A stretch of DNA of 51,592 bases from a virus. The position numbers and the translations under genes were made by a program. Shown here in pieces: positions 29,590 through 38,370 of this stretch; position 1 is the first letter of the stretch; each line of letters opens with the position of its first letter. Below the pieces are notes generated by a model that made no database searches, was not told the DNA's origin, and worked only from the letters and a program-made list of their open reading frames with translations. The stretch lies in IMG/VR virus record IMGVR_UViG_3300031456_000215, positions 1-51,592 of that record. One strand, written 5' to 3'.

Positions 29590-30303
29590 ATGGACGAAAC
29601 CCCGATCAAGACCCGCGACGGCCTCACCCTCTACCTCATCACCAACGCGACCATCAGTTACGACTTCGACGGCACCGCCGCCTCCGTCAGCGGTGGCTGG
29701 TCCGTGCTCCAGGCGTTCTCGGTCGAGAGCTGGGGTGTCGGTAATGGGCGTGGCTGGGACGACGCGCCCGCTTCTGCAATGTGGACGAAGCAAACCTCCG
29801 ACCTGCCCTATGCGTCCCAGGCCGTTGCAGGGTTCGACGCCACCGACGCCGCTGCCGTTGATGCCGCGGTCGAGTACATCGCCGAATTCGAGCGCCGCCG
29901 CCTCGCCGACGCCTCCGCACGTCGCGCGTTGGAGAAGACCGAGCGAACCTCCGCGACCGCCGCCATTGGACGGCTCGACAACAAAGCCGCCATGAAGGGC
30001 GACATCGGATGGAAGGCCGTGCAGCAACGGAAAGAACTGCACCAGCTCCTCATCGCCCGTGGTCTGCTTCCCTTCGAGGAGATCACGGCCTTGACCGGCA
30101 TCGCGACTTCGCACGATGACGCTACAGGGCAGGGCACCCAACAGCCGCCGATCATGTACGGCCGAAAAGAGGTCGCGATCCGCGCCGGGGTTCAGATCGG
30201 CACGGTTGACCGATACCGGCATGAGGGGCGCTTGCCCCTGGAGGATCAGGCTGGCCTGTGGTGGCCTGAGACGATCGAAGCGTGGCTCAAGGCCCGTCAA
30301 TAA
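29590..30303 (+). CDS. Regulatory protein with C-terminal MerR/excisionase-like helix-turn-helix, 237 aa
   Basis: The last 55 residues form a helix-turn-helix of the MerR/AlpA type (GRKEVAIRAGVQIGTVDRY, then a short beta-wing and WWPETIEAWLKARQ). The N-terminal part is a separate domain with a glycine/tryptophan-rich stretch and a long helix (EYIAEFERRRLADASARRAL). The gene has its own promoter with two operator-like palindromes and its own terminator, suiting a repressor or lysogeny switch protein. An excisionase-like role is the alternative. Confidence 0.65.
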   Translation: MDETPIKTRDGLTLYLITNATISYDFDGTAASVSGGWSVLQAFSVESWGVGNGRGWDDAPASAMWTKQTSDLPYASQAVAGFDATDAAAVDAAVEYIAEFERRRLADASARRALEKTERTSATAAIGRLDNKAAMKGDIGWKAVQQRKELHQLLIARGLLPFEEITALTGIATSHDDATGQGTQQPPIMYGRKEVAIRAGVQIGTVDRYRHEGRLPLEDQAGLWWPETIEAWLKARQ

Positions 30304-30314
30304 CGCTGCGGTTC

Positions 30315-30340
30315 GGGGGTCCTCACTGATGAGGACCCCC
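30315..30340 (+). terminator. Rho-independent terminator
   Basis: GGGGGTCCTCA and TGAGGACCCCC form a perfect 11-bp stem with a CTGA loop, followed by GTTTTCGTT. Confidence 0.9.
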
Positions 30341-30359
30341 GTTTTCGTTCCAGGCAGTC

Positions 30360-30390
30360 AAAGGGGTGCGGAGTAGCTCCGCACCCCTTT
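30360..30390 (-). terminator. Terminator for the convergent gene
   Basis: AAAGGGGTGCGGAG and CTCCGCACCCCTTT form a perfect 14-bp stem with a TAG loop, touching the stop at 30389. Confidence 0.85.
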
Positions 30391-30763
30391 ACGCGGCGTC
30401 GACCACGGTGTAGGTGAGGGCGACCCAGCCGCCGCGGTGCTCGGGGGTCTCGTCGTCGGGGAGCAGGGCCGCTATCGCCGGGCCGAAGCGCTCGGCGACA
30501 TGGTTGTCTGCGATGTCGAAGCCTTCGACCGGATGCTCCTGGCACCGGCCGAGATCGTCCAAGTTCCAGTGATGGCAGGTCGAGCGGACCTCGATCTCGT
30601 AATGCGCCTCCTGCCGCCCGCGGCGGCCGTACAGCTCCGCCCAGTCACCAGCCCGAAGCCGGATAGCCCAATGGTGTTTCGAGGCGTCCAGGACGGCCTG
30701 ACGGACGCGGATACCTGGGCCGTGAATCTGCTTCGGAATAGTAAATCCGGGGGTTTCGCTCAT
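30389..30763 (-). CDS. Hypothetical protein, 124 aa
   Basis: The product starts MSETPGFTIPKQIHGPGIRV. It is a small beta-rich protein with HHWAIRLRAGDWAELYG and a CHHWNLDDLGRCQEHP motif that may bind metal. The start is uncertain because GAGGG is very close; an upstream in-frame ATG at 30874 exists. It faces the HTH gene and shares its terminator region. Confidence 0.55.
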   Translation of the reverse strand: MSETPGFTIPKQIHGPGIRVRQAVLDASKHHWAIRLRAGDWAELYGRRGRQEAHYEIEVRSTCHHWNLDDLGRCQEHPVEGFDIADNHVAERFGPAIAALLPDDETPEHRGGWVALTYTVVDAA

Positions 30764-31454
30764 GCCCTCGAATAGTAGTTTCCCGGCCCTGGAATGGGCC
30801 GGATCAACACGCCGGACCCCCGATATCGGGGCACTCCGAGCTTCCCCATCCTGTCTCACATGACGGGATTTCACCGCCTTCGTGGAATCTGGTGACGGCC
30901 GTCACTTTTCACCATTTGGCTACTGAACTGCGAATATAGGATTTCACGCCTATGACCTTCCTCACTCACTTTCGATTTCCGGGATTTTCAACCGGGTTGC
31001 TAAACGACTCCTTCCACAAGGGGAAGGGGGGATTAAGGGGGGTTAGGGTCCAAGCGAGCCGCTAGGCGAGCCTGGGGCTTCAACTTACAACTTAATCAAC
31101 TTACTTATTAAGCCATCCCCTTAGGGATGGCCTGAATAAGAAGACAACCTCATTAACTTATTAACTGACCCCCTTAGGGGTCAGTCTTAATAATCTAATA
31201 ACGCGCGTATGCGCGGAATTCACTTCACCGAAGCAAAAAGACCCGGCTTCCGCCGGGCGGAGTTCTTCACCGATGTGATAACCGCTCCGGCTCCTGGCCG
31301 GAGCAGAAATTACTTCTCCGGTGCTCACGGTCTGCTGCCGTCGTCTTATGCCCCTCCGCTTCGCTCCGGGGCATTGCTCGCTCCGTCGCTGCGAATCCCA
31401 AGCGCTCCGCGCTTGGCCTTCTCCGCTCCGTCGCTCGCCCTGGAGGCCCGCATA
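30764..31454. promoter_or_regulatory. Non-coding region with a G-rich tract and a series of hairpins before the late operon
   Basis: No gene is seen. A TATAGGAT at about 30935-30942 may be a rightward -10 element. Four or more G-runs lie at 31019-31048. Short repeats of AACTTA follow at 31081-31105. Hairpins with identical CTTA loops occur at 31112-31131 (GCCATCCC/GGGATGGC) and 31165-31184 (CTGACCCC/GGGGTCAG). Others are CCCGGC/GCCGGG at 31231-31246, GCTCCGG/CCGGAGC at about 31286-31306, GCCCC/GGGGC near 31349-31371 and CCAAGCGC/GCGCTTGG at about 31398-31416. It precedes the late genes, so leader regulation, packaging or both are possible. Confidence 0.55.
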
Positions 31455-31943
31455 TTGATTGCCGTCGATACGATTCCTGATCTGAATGTCGACTCGATCG
31501 ACCTCGACTCGGCCTCCGAGGCGGCCCAGCTTATTGCCGCCCGACTGGAGTCCCGCGACCTGATCACCGCGTTCGCGGCGGTCGACGCCTCGGGCGTCGT
31601 TCACGGCCTGGCGCTCCTGGCCGACCACGACCCCGAGTGCGAGGTTTCGGCGCTCATGGCGCTGGGCACCCCCGGCTCGGTGAAGCTCCTCCTCGAAACC
31701 ATCACCACCGCGGCCCGCATCGCGGGCTACGGCGCGATCTGGCTCGACGGCCGCGAAGCGGACTACACGATCGGCCAGACCCTCTGCGACGCCGCCTCCG
31801 CCCTCGGCTGGACGGCCGTCCATCACCGCCCCAGCCTCGCCGTAGGCGTCTCCTCCACCTGTTGGTGGACTCTCGACCTCAGGCCCACTCCCGACCCCAC
31901 AGAGGGGCGCTCAACGCCCCTCGACGCCGATTGCGGCGTCTGA
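31455..31943 (+). CDS. Hypothetical protein, 162 aa, first gene of the late operon
   Basis: I chose the TTG at 31455 because GGAGG lies 8 nt before it and because upstream in-frame sequence is hairpin-rich non-coding DNA. The product has an alpha/beta layout (LIAVDTIPDLNVDSIDLDSA, VVHGLALLADHDPECEV, VKLLLETITTAARIAGYGA). It vaguely resembles an acetyltransferase-like fold but without a clear cofactor motif. Function unknown. Confidence 0.55.
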   Translation: MIAVDTIPDLNVDSIDLDSASEAAQLIAARLESRDLITAFAAVDASGVVHGLALLADHDPECEVSALMALGTPGSVKLLLETITTAARIAGYGAIWLDGREADYTIGQTLCDAASALGWTAVHHRPSLAVGVSSTCWWTLDLRPTPDPTEGRSTPLDADCGV

Positions 31944-32345
31944 TCCTCGCGGCCGGTTCTGAACGCCCACAGAGGCGTTCAGGCCGCCGCAGCTTAATCG
32001 GGAATGACCCCTCACGGGGCCCGGCCTGCGCCCGTGGGGGCGGTGGCGGGGCCGGGCCCCGGCCCCCACTTCATCAGCCCTGCTCGGGCCAAGGGTGGGC
32101 CTCCATGCCCACCCCTCCCAAGTCTTGCGACGGCCATGCGTCGACTGCTGGCCGCCACATCGCCGCGCCCGGTGCCCTCCCCCCTCGGGGGCATCGGATC
32201 AGCACGCGGCTAGCGCCAGTCCGGTTCTGGGCGTGACTGCCTGCCAGTGAGCAGGCGAAGCCGGACAACCCCGGCGCGGGGCTTGCGCTCCTTTCACCCG
32301 CGCCGGGGCCTCTTCCCCTCACCTCGACCCCTCAGAGGTTCCCCC
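31944..32345. other. Intergenic region with hairpins before the endolysin
   Basis: No convincing gene. CTGAACGCC/GGCGTTCAG at 31959-31982, inside outer GCGGCC/GGCCGC arms, forms a strong terminator-like hairpin. The 12-bp arms CCCCGGCGCGGG (32269-32280) and CCCGCGCCGGGG (32297-32308) form another just before the endolysin. Confidence 0.55.
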
Positions 32346-33116
32346 TTGACCTTCGCCCCAGACACCCTCGAAGACCTCCGCGACTATCTCAAGACCCCGA
32401 CCGGCCTCACGGCCGTCTCCCTCGGCATCACCGGGGACGCTGCCCACCGCGGCGGCTACCACTGCGGCAAGGACCGGACGACCTCCGGCGACTACTCCGT
32501 GGACGAGTCCGCGCGCGATAAGGCGGGCCTGTCCCTGGCCGCCTCCGCCATCGACATCGGCGGCTTCTCCAAGGGCGGCAAGAGCCTCCGCGCGCTCTCG
32601 CTCTGGCTGGTCGAGCAGTGCAAGGCCGGTGCCGCTGGCACGGCCGATATCCGGGAGATCATCTACAGCCCGGACGGCAAGAACGTCAAGCGCTGGGACC
32701 GCCTCGGCGTCCGCTCTTCGGGCGACTCCTCGCACCTGTGGCACACCCACATCAGTTTCTTCCGCGACGCCGAGCACCGCGACAAGCGCGCGATCTTCCG
32801 CGCCTACTTCGAGGGCACCCCCGCCCCGACCACCCCGGCCAAGCCCGCTACCCCCTCGACCGATTGGACGGACACCCTCATCATGGCTCTCCCCACCCTC
32901 GAAAAGGGCGACAAGGGCTCCGCCGTCCGGCGGCTCCAGGGCCTCATCCTCGCCTACGGCGGCGACGCCGCCGCCAAGCTCCGCGCCGCTGGCGGCATTG
33001 ACGGGAACTTCGGCGACGGCACCACGGCCGCCGTGAAGCTCTTCCAGAAGGCCAAGGGCCTCGTGGTCGATGCGATTCCGGGCCCGAAGACGTGGGCCCG
33101 CCTCATCAAGGGGTGA
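32346..33116 (+). CDS. Endolysin: M15-type peptidase plus peptidoglycan-binding domain
   Basis: Residues ~1-160 have the zinc peptidase pattern of the VanY/M15 group: HRGGYHCGKDR, SAIDIGGFSKGG and SSHLWHTHISF with the paired histidines. After a proline/threonine linker, residues ~180-256 form a PG_binding_1 domain (LEKGDKGSAVRRLQGLIL, FGDGTTAAVKLFQKAKGL, GPKTWARL). It would cut cell-wall peptides at lysis. The TTG start at 32346 follows AGAGG. There is no signal peptide, so release depends on a holin. Confidence 0.88.
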   Translation: MTFAPDTLEDLRDYLKTPTGLTAVSLGITGDAAHRGGYHCGKDRTTSGDYSVDESARDKAGLSLAASAIDIGGFSKGGKSLRALSLWLVEQCKAGAAGTADIREIIYSPDGKNVKRWDRLGVRSSGDSSHLWHTHISFFRDAEHRDKRAIFRAYFEGTPAPTTPAKPATPSTDWTDTLIMALPTLEKGDKGSAVRRLQGLILAYGGDAAAKLRAAGGIDGNFGDGTTAAVKLFQKAKGLVVDAIPGPKTWARLIKG

Positions 33117-33122
33117 GAGCCC

Positions 33123-33362
33123 ATGCCCGATGACCTCGGGACCGTGACCATCGGCGCGCGCGAGATTTACGACCAGGTGGTCAGCCTGCGGTCCGACCTC
33201 GGCCGCATGTCGGCCTCCGACCAGGCCACGCGCGAGACCCTGACCGACCACGAAGACCGGCTTCGCCAGACCGAGCGGCGGCTATGGGCGATCCCCACAG
33301 CCGCAACGCTTCTCGCGGTCGGCTCCCTCGTGGTCGCGATCGTGGCCCTGGTGACGAGATGA
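33123..33362 (+). CDS. Holin-like membrane protein with coiled coil, 79 aa
   Basis: An N-terminal coiled coil (REIYDQVVSLRSDLGRM through the helix ending RQTERRLW) is followed by one membrane segment near the C-terminus (TAATLLAVGSLVVAIVALV). It lies six bases after the endolysin and overlaps the next gene by four. This layout is typical of actinophage holins or accessory lysis proteins. A second holin is at the far end of the late operon. Confidence 0.7.
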   Translation: MPDDLGTVTIGAREIYDQVVSLRSDLGRMSASDQATRETLTDHEDRLRQTERRLWAIPTAATLLAVGSLVVAIVALVTR

Positions 33363-33781
33363 CCCACCCCAAGCCCGAAGGCGGCAAGCTCGGCAGACAC
33401 GAGAGCCTCGCCCAAGCCGCGGCCGTCGAGCTGGCCCAGGCCCCGAACTACCGCGATGAGTGGGACTTCGGGGACTTGGGCCGCCTCAAATCCCGCACCC
33501 GGCAATGGCTGATCAGCGTCATGTCCGCCCCGCAGGCGGCCGTCTACCTGATCACCGATATCCAGCGCATCCGTGACCTGCTGCCGTTGAAAGACGCGTA
33601 CTACTCCACGAGCGAGCCAGAATTGCTGATCAAACTGGCGAGAGTCATTAAGCCCCTTGAAGACTCGCTTCTTTTCTCCCATGTGGACAGGTCGAAGGTC
33701 GGTCTTCGCATTCAGCCCGTGATCGAGGGCGAAGCCATCGAATCCGGCCCTGACGCCGACGTGGACGCCGCCTTCTCCTAA
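33359..33781 (+). CDS. Probable terminase small subunit, 140 aa
   Basis: The assignment is by position directly before the large terminase and by size. The product has a basic start (MTHPKPEGGKLGRHESLAQA), helical middle segments (VYLITDIQRIRDLLPLK, LIKLARVIKPLEDSLLF) and an acidic C-terminal tail. No clear helix-turn-helix is visible, so another packaging or accessory role is possible. ATGA overlap couples it to the holin-like gene. Confidence 0.5.
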   Translation: MTHPKPEGGKLGRHESLAQAAAVELAQAPNYRDEWDFGDLGRLKSRTRQWLISVMSAPQAAVYLITDIQRIRDLLPLKDAYYSTSEPELLIKLARVIKPLEDSLLFSHVDRSKVGLRIQPVIEGEAIESGPDADVDAAFS

Positions 33782-33802
33782 CCCCCTCGGAGCACCCCCG
33801 CC

Positions 33803-35443
33803 GTGGCAACCGTCCAGGTGGGCAATCTGCCCACCCAGCGGCCCCGTGACCTCGGCTGGTCAGAGATGGTCGGCCTGGCCGTCATCGACTGGGCCCACAA
33901 GCACCTCAGAAACCCCGAGAACAGCGATCTCCCTTGGCGTTTCACCGCTGAGCAGATCCGTCTGATTCTCCACTGGTATGCCACCGACCCGGCCAAGTCG
34001 CACCGTTGGGTGTGGCGACGTGCCATCTTCATGCGTGTTAAGGGGGCGGGGAAGGGCCCGCTAGCTGCGGCTTTGTCGCTCGTGGAGCTGCTCGGGCCCT
34101 GCCGCCCCAAGTGGGATGCCAAGCGCCGCAAGTGGACTGTTGTCCGCGCTGATGCGGCCTGGGTCCAGCTCGCCGCCGTCAGCCTCGACCAGACCGCGAA
34201 CACCTTCGACATGGCGCGGGGGATGATCGGCGACCGGACCGAGATCGACGGCATGGCCGTCGACTGCGGCCAGACCCGTATTCTCGCCGGGCCCACCAAG
34301 AGCCGCCGCCTCGCGCCGGTCAGCTCCGAGGCGAAGACCCTGGAGGGCTCCCGGCCGACGTTCATCGTCGCGGACGAGACCCACTTGTGGACCTCTTCAG
34401 ACGGCGGCCACCGCCTCGCCGCCGTCTGCAAGCGCAACCTCGGCAAGTCCCGCAACGGCATGGCCCGGATGCTGGTCACGACCAACGCACACGTACCAGG
34501 GATGGACAGCGTCGCCGAGCGCGACTACGAGGCGTTCCAGGCCCAGCAAGAGGGCCGGTCGCGGACGACCGGCATCCTGCTCGACTCCATCGAATCCAGT
34601 CTCCCGGTCCTCGACCTGGCCGACGAGGACGAGCTTCGCCACGCCCTCGCGGACTGCCGCGGTGACGCGATCTGGCTCGACATCGACCGCATCGTCGCCG
34701 AGATCTACGACCTCACGGTCACTGTGGACGAAGCGCGCAGATTCTACTTGAACCAGGTTGTGGCCCATAGTGATTCATGGGCTGAACCGCATCAGGTGGA
34801 CGCTGCTTGCACTGATGAGCAGATCCAAGACGGCAGAATCGTCGCCCTCGGATTCGACGGGAGCAAAAGCCAAGACGCAACCGCGCTCGTCGCGGTCGAC
34901 GTAGCAACCGGCCTCGCAGAGCTGCTCGGCGTCTGGGAGCGACCGGACATGCCCGGCCATGACGACTGGGCCGTTCCCAAGCCTGAGGTCCAGGCCGCCG
35001 TCGCGAAGGCGTTCCGCCGCTTCCGCGTCGCCGCAATGGCTTGTGACATGTCCTATTGGGAGCCTTACGTGGAGATCTGGGCGGAGACCTACCGCGACCA
35101 GATTTTCACCGGCATGGGCCCTAAGGGCATCTTCAACTTCGATATGAGAAGCACGAGGCGACTCGCGGAGTTCACGGCCCAAGCTGAGGCGACCGTGACC
35201 GGATTCGAGACCGGCACTATCCGCATCAGCCGACACCCGGCGCTGATCCGCCATTTGAAAAACGCGCGCCGCCGTCCGAATCAGTACGGCATCGGCATCG
35301 GCAAAGAAAGCCGCCAGTCGACGCACAAGATCGACGCCGCTGTCGCGATGGTGATTGCGCTCTACGCCCGGCATGTCGCCCTTGAAAAGGGCGTGCTCGC
35401 CAAATGGAAGAAGCGCTCCGGTGTGCTGATCGGTCTCAACTGA
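33803..35443 (+). CDS. Terminase large subunit
   Basis: This 546-residue DNA-packaging motor has an N-terminal ATPase and a C-terminal nuclease. A Walker-A-like RVKGAGKGPLAA lies at residues 78-89 and the Walker B pair in FIVADETHLW at about 188-196. An RNase-H-type nuclease region contains LGFDGSKSQDATALVAV near 350-368 and HKIDAAVAMVIALYA near the end. It cuts phage DNA and pumps it through the portal. The GTG start at 33803 follows a GGAG. The next gene is the portal. Confidence 0.92.
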   Translation: MATVQVGNLPTQRPRDLGWSEMVGLAVIDWAHKHLRNPENSDLPWRFTAEQIRLILHWYATDPAKSHRWVWRRAIFMRVKGAGKGPLAAALSLVELLGPCRPKWDAKRRKWTVVRADAAWVQLAAVSLDQTANTFDMARGMIGDRTEIDGMAVDCGQTRILAGPTKSRRLAPVSSEAKTLEGSRPTFIVADETHLWTSSDGGHRLAAVCKRNLGKSRNGMARMLVTTNAHVPGMDSVAERDYEAFQAQQEGRSRTTGILLDSIESSLPVLDLADEDELRHALADCRGDAIWLDIDRIVAEIYDLTVTVDEARRFYLNQVVAHSDSWAEPHQVDAACTDEQIQDGRIVALGFDGSKSQDATALVAVDVATGLAELLGVWERPDMPGHDDWAVPKPEVQAAVAKAFRRFRVAAMACDMSYWEPYVEIWAETYRDQIFTGMGPKGIFNFDMRSTRRLAEFTAQAEATVTGFETGTIRISRHPALIRHLKNARRRPNQYGIGIGKESRQSTHKIDAAVAMVIALYARHVALEKGVLAKWKKRSGVLIGLN

Positions 35444-35474
35444 CCCCCTTCACCTCCCTCGGAGGGACACCCTT

Positions 35475-36989
35475 ATGGCCCTTCCGGGCGAACTCAAAGA
35501 CGTACTCCACCGCAGCCTTGCTCGATTCAGTGATGAGCGGGCGCATTTCGCGCACCTCGAACGGTATTCGATCGGCGTGCAGTCGCCGCCGTACATGCCC
35601 AAACACGCGCACCGCGAGTACGAGGCATTGGCGCAGCGGTCGGTACTCAATTTCCTGCCGCTCATCATTGACGCTGTCGCGCAGCAACTCTACGTCGAAG
35701 GCTACCGCCTACCGGATTCCCCGGATGACGCTTCCGCATGGGAGTTCTGGGATGCCAACGGATTGGACGCCTGGCAGCACTCCGTGCACCGCGACGCCCT
35801 CACCTACGGCGTGTCCTATGTGCGGGTCCTGCCCGGTAAGAAGACGATCCCGCAGATCAGGCCCATCTCACCGCTGTCCATGACCGCCCTGTACCGGGAC
35901 CCGATCCACGACGAGTGGCCCGAGTGGGCGCTGCATGTGGACATGGACTACACGACCGGTGAGAAGCGCTGCCGGGCAACGCTCCTGGACGCGGAGAGCG
36001 TGTATACGTTCCTCGGCGAGTATTTCACCGACACCCCGGACCTGGACTCTTTCACGCTGACGACGACCGAAACACACGGTCTCGGCGTCTGCCCGATCGT
36101 ACGTTTCCGCAATTCCCTGACCACGTCCCCGAATGTGCCGCCCCGCGGCGATATCGAAGCGTTGATTCCCGCGCAAGACCGCTTGAACAACCTGATCCTG
36201 ACCGCCAGTTTGATTGCGCAGTTCGCTTCTTTCAGGCAGCGCTGGGCCTCCGGGCTCGTTATTCCGCGCGATCCCGAGACCGGCAAAGCTATCGAGGACT
36301 TCAACAGCGCGGTTAATCGTGTCTGGTTGGCCCCCGATCCTGATGTGAAATTCGGGGAGTTCTCCGAGTCCGATATCTCGAAGATCCTCAATGCGATCTC
36401 CGAGACGATCAAGCACATGTCGGCCATTTCCCAAGTGCCGCCCGTGTACTTGCTCGGTGAAATTGCGAATCTGTCGGCTGAGGCATTGGCCGCGGCCGAA
36501 GCCGGACTCCAGCGCAAGACCTCTGAAAAGCGCACTGTTTTCGGGGTCTCCTGGAATCAGGTGTTTCGCCTGTCTATTGCCGCTTCGACTCGCGAAGCCC
36601 TTCCCGATGACGCGTATCGCAATCGGATCATCTGGCGCGACACCGAAGCCCGAAGCCTGGCATCCACCGTGGACGCGCTCGGCAAGTTGTCGCAGATGCT
36701 CATGGTCCCGCCCGAGGCGCTCTGGGAGCGGATTCCGGGAGTCAACTCCTCGGATGTCGCGTCCTGGAAGGCCATGGCGGAGGACGCCAACGCGTTCGGG
36801 AACCTAGTCGGGATGCTCCAGGCCGAGACCGGCCGCGCGGGCGTCGAGAAGACGAACGCCGAAGCGAAGGGCGCGGACAACGCCAAGGGCGGCGTCAACG
36901 TCGCCGGAACCCCCACGACCTCCAAAGACGGTTACGGCACCCCGAGCCGCAAGAGCGCCCCGGCTGCGAAGCCGAAGGCGGCCAAGTGA
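35475..36989 (+). CDS. Portal protein (SPP1 gp6-like)
   Basis: The 504-residue product has the classical portal features: LPLIIDAVAQQLYVEGYRL, a YGVSYVRVLPGK strand, a central stem and a C-terminal helical crown (QVPPVYLLGEIANLSAEALA). The tail is alanine/lysine-rich. It forms the ring at the capsid vertex for DNA entry and head-tail joining. ATG at 35475 follows GGAGGG. The following gene overlaps its stop. Confidence 0.9.
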   Translation: MALPGELKDVLHRSLARFSDERAHFAHLERYSIGVQSPPYMPKHAHREYEALAQRSVLNFLPLIIDAVAQQLYVEGYRLPDSPDDASAWEFWDANGLDAWQHSVHRDALTYGVSYVRVLPGKKTIPQIRPISPLSMTALYRDPIHDEWPEWALHVDMDYTTGEKRCRATLLDAESVYTFLGEYFTDTPDLDSFTLTTTETHGLGVCPIVRFRNSLTTSPNVPPRGDIEALIPAQDRLNNLILTASLIAQFASFRQRWASGLVIPRDPETGKAIEDFNSAVNRVWLAPDPDVKFGEFSESDISKILNAISETIKHMSAISQVPPVYLLGEIANLSAEALAAAEAGLQRKTSEKRTVFGVSWNQVFRLSIAASTREALPDDAYRNRIIWRDTEARSLASTVDALGKLSQMLMVPPEALWERIPGVNSSDVASWKAMAEDANAFGNLVGMLQAETGRAGVEKTNAEAKGADNAKGGVNVAGTPTTSKDGYGTPSRKSAPAAKPKAAK

Positions 36990-37717
36990 CCACGGCCGAG
37001 AAGGAGGTCACTGACGAGTTCTTGAAGCTCGTCCGATCCGAGTCCGCCGCGTCGACCCTCGATCTGATCGAGGTGTGGCCGCTCCTGGACCCCGAGAACC
37101 TGACCGGCAGTTTCGACCGCTACGCGACCGGCGCGCAACTCGTCATCCAGGCCCACAAGCCCAAAGTGCTTGCTGCGACGGACGACTTCTATGCGGCGCT
37201 GCGCGAGCTGGCCGGGGCCGCAGGCGACTGGACCCCCACCGCCCGCCAGATCGAACAGGCCCTAGCCGAACTGCTTCAGCAACTGCTCTTGTCCGGCCCC
37301 GTCGCGGCCAAGGTCGCGATCTCCAAGGGCTACACGATCGAGAAGGCGATGGATCTGGCCCTGGTCCTTTCCTCGGGGGTCGTTCAGAAGTGGGTCATCG
37401 ACGCGGGCCGCGCCCGGATGATGGACCACGTCTGGTCCGATCAGACCGCACTCGGCTGGTCCCGCGCCTCCGCCTCCGCCAAACCGTGCGCGTGGTGCCG
37501 GATGCTCATCAGTCGCGGCGCGACCTACAAGTACAACTCCGAGAAGACGGCCAGCTTCAAGGCCCATCGGCACTGCAAGTGCTTCTCCGTCCCGGTCTTC
37601 GAGATGACCGACGCGCAGTCCGCCCAGGCGGCGGACTACTACGCCGAATACTCCGGCTCCCGCGGCGATCTCAATGCGCTGCGCCGCGACGACTACGCGA
37701 ACACCCCGCGCCAGTAA
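36986..37717 (+). CDS. MuF-like minor head protein
   Basis: This 243-residue protein contains the MuF C-terminal motif: a W-containing segment, then AKPCAWCRMLISRGATYK, followed by HRHCKCFSVPVFE. The CxxC and HxxCxC cysteines/histidines are diagnostic. MuF-type proteins sit on the portal and may be injected or aid head assembly. Translation begins at GTG 36986 overlapping the portal stop. Confidence 0.82.
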   Translation: MTTAEKEVTDEFLKLVRSESAASTLDLIEVWPLLDPENLTGSFDRYATGAQLVIQAHKPKVLAATDDFYAALRELAGAAGDWTPTARQIEQALAELLQQLLLSGPVAAKVAISKGYTIEKAMDLALVLSSGVVQKWVIDAGRARMMDHVWSDQTALGWSRASASAKPCAWCRMLISRGATYKYNSEKTASFKAHRHCKCFSVPVFEMTDAQSAQAADYYAEYSGSRGDLNALRRDDYANTPRQ

Positions 37718-37773
37718 CACCCTTCAGGCCGCCAGGTGCGGCCGACACCCCCACGCCCAGGAGGCGAACCCCC

Positions 37774-38304
37774 TTGCCCGACCCCACCCCTGTGCCTGCC
37801 GTCGTGCCCGCAGTCGACCCCGCCCCGGAGACGGCCGAGACCGACGCCCCCGGCACCCCCGCCGAACCCGCGGCCGACATCTCCGGCCTGCCGGAGGCCG
37901 CACAGACCCAGATCCGCGCCCTCCGTGCGGAGGCCGCCAAGTACCGCACCCGCGCGAAGTCCCTTGAGGATGCGAACAAGAGCGAGCTTCAGAAGGCGCT
38001 GGACGCTCTTGAGGCGTCCAAGACCGAGCTGAACCAGACGCGGACCGAGTTGTCCCGCAACAAGGTCATGGCCGAGCACGGGCTTACCCCTGACCTCGCC
38101 GAGTTCCTCTCCGGCGATGAGACCGCGATGCGGGCCGCGGCCGAGAAGCTGGCGAAGCTCGCGGCCGTCGACAAGGGCGCTGCCCTCCATGCCGCGCCCG
38201 TCGCGGCCCTCCAGTCCGGCGCGGCAGCCCCCGCCGCCGCCGAGTTCGAGGATCTCGACCCCGCAGAGATCGCCCGCCGGGTGCGGGCCATCACCACGTA
38301 CTAG
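37774..38304 (+). CDS. Scaffolding protein
   Basis: The gene lies directly before the major capsid gene. The 176-residue product begins with a proline/alanine-rich linker, then a long charged coiled coil (AKYRTRAKSLEDANKSELQK, ALEASKTELNQTRTELSRN) and an alanine-rich C-terminus. This is the usual composition of phage scaffolds that guide capsid assembly. The TTG at 37774 follows AGGAGG at 10 nt. Confidence 0.8.
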   Translation: MPDPTPVPAVVPAVDPAPETAETDAPGTPAEPAADISGLPEAAQTQIRALRAEAAKYRTRAKSLEDANKSELQKALDALEASKTELNQTRTELSRNKVMAEHGLTPDLAEFLSGDETAMRAAAEKLAKLAAVDKGAALHAAPVAALQSGAAAPAAAEFEDLDPAEIARRVRAITTY

Positions 38305-38370
38305 CCGCGCGTCCCAGGCGGACCGGCACCCCTCACCCCTTGACCTTCTCCCCTCGAAGGACCCCTTTTC

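Noticed and set aside
32000-32213. Frames on both strands in the GC-rich gap before the endolysin
   Set aside because: They are low-complexity glycine/proline/arginine sequences over strong hairpins, without ribosome sites.
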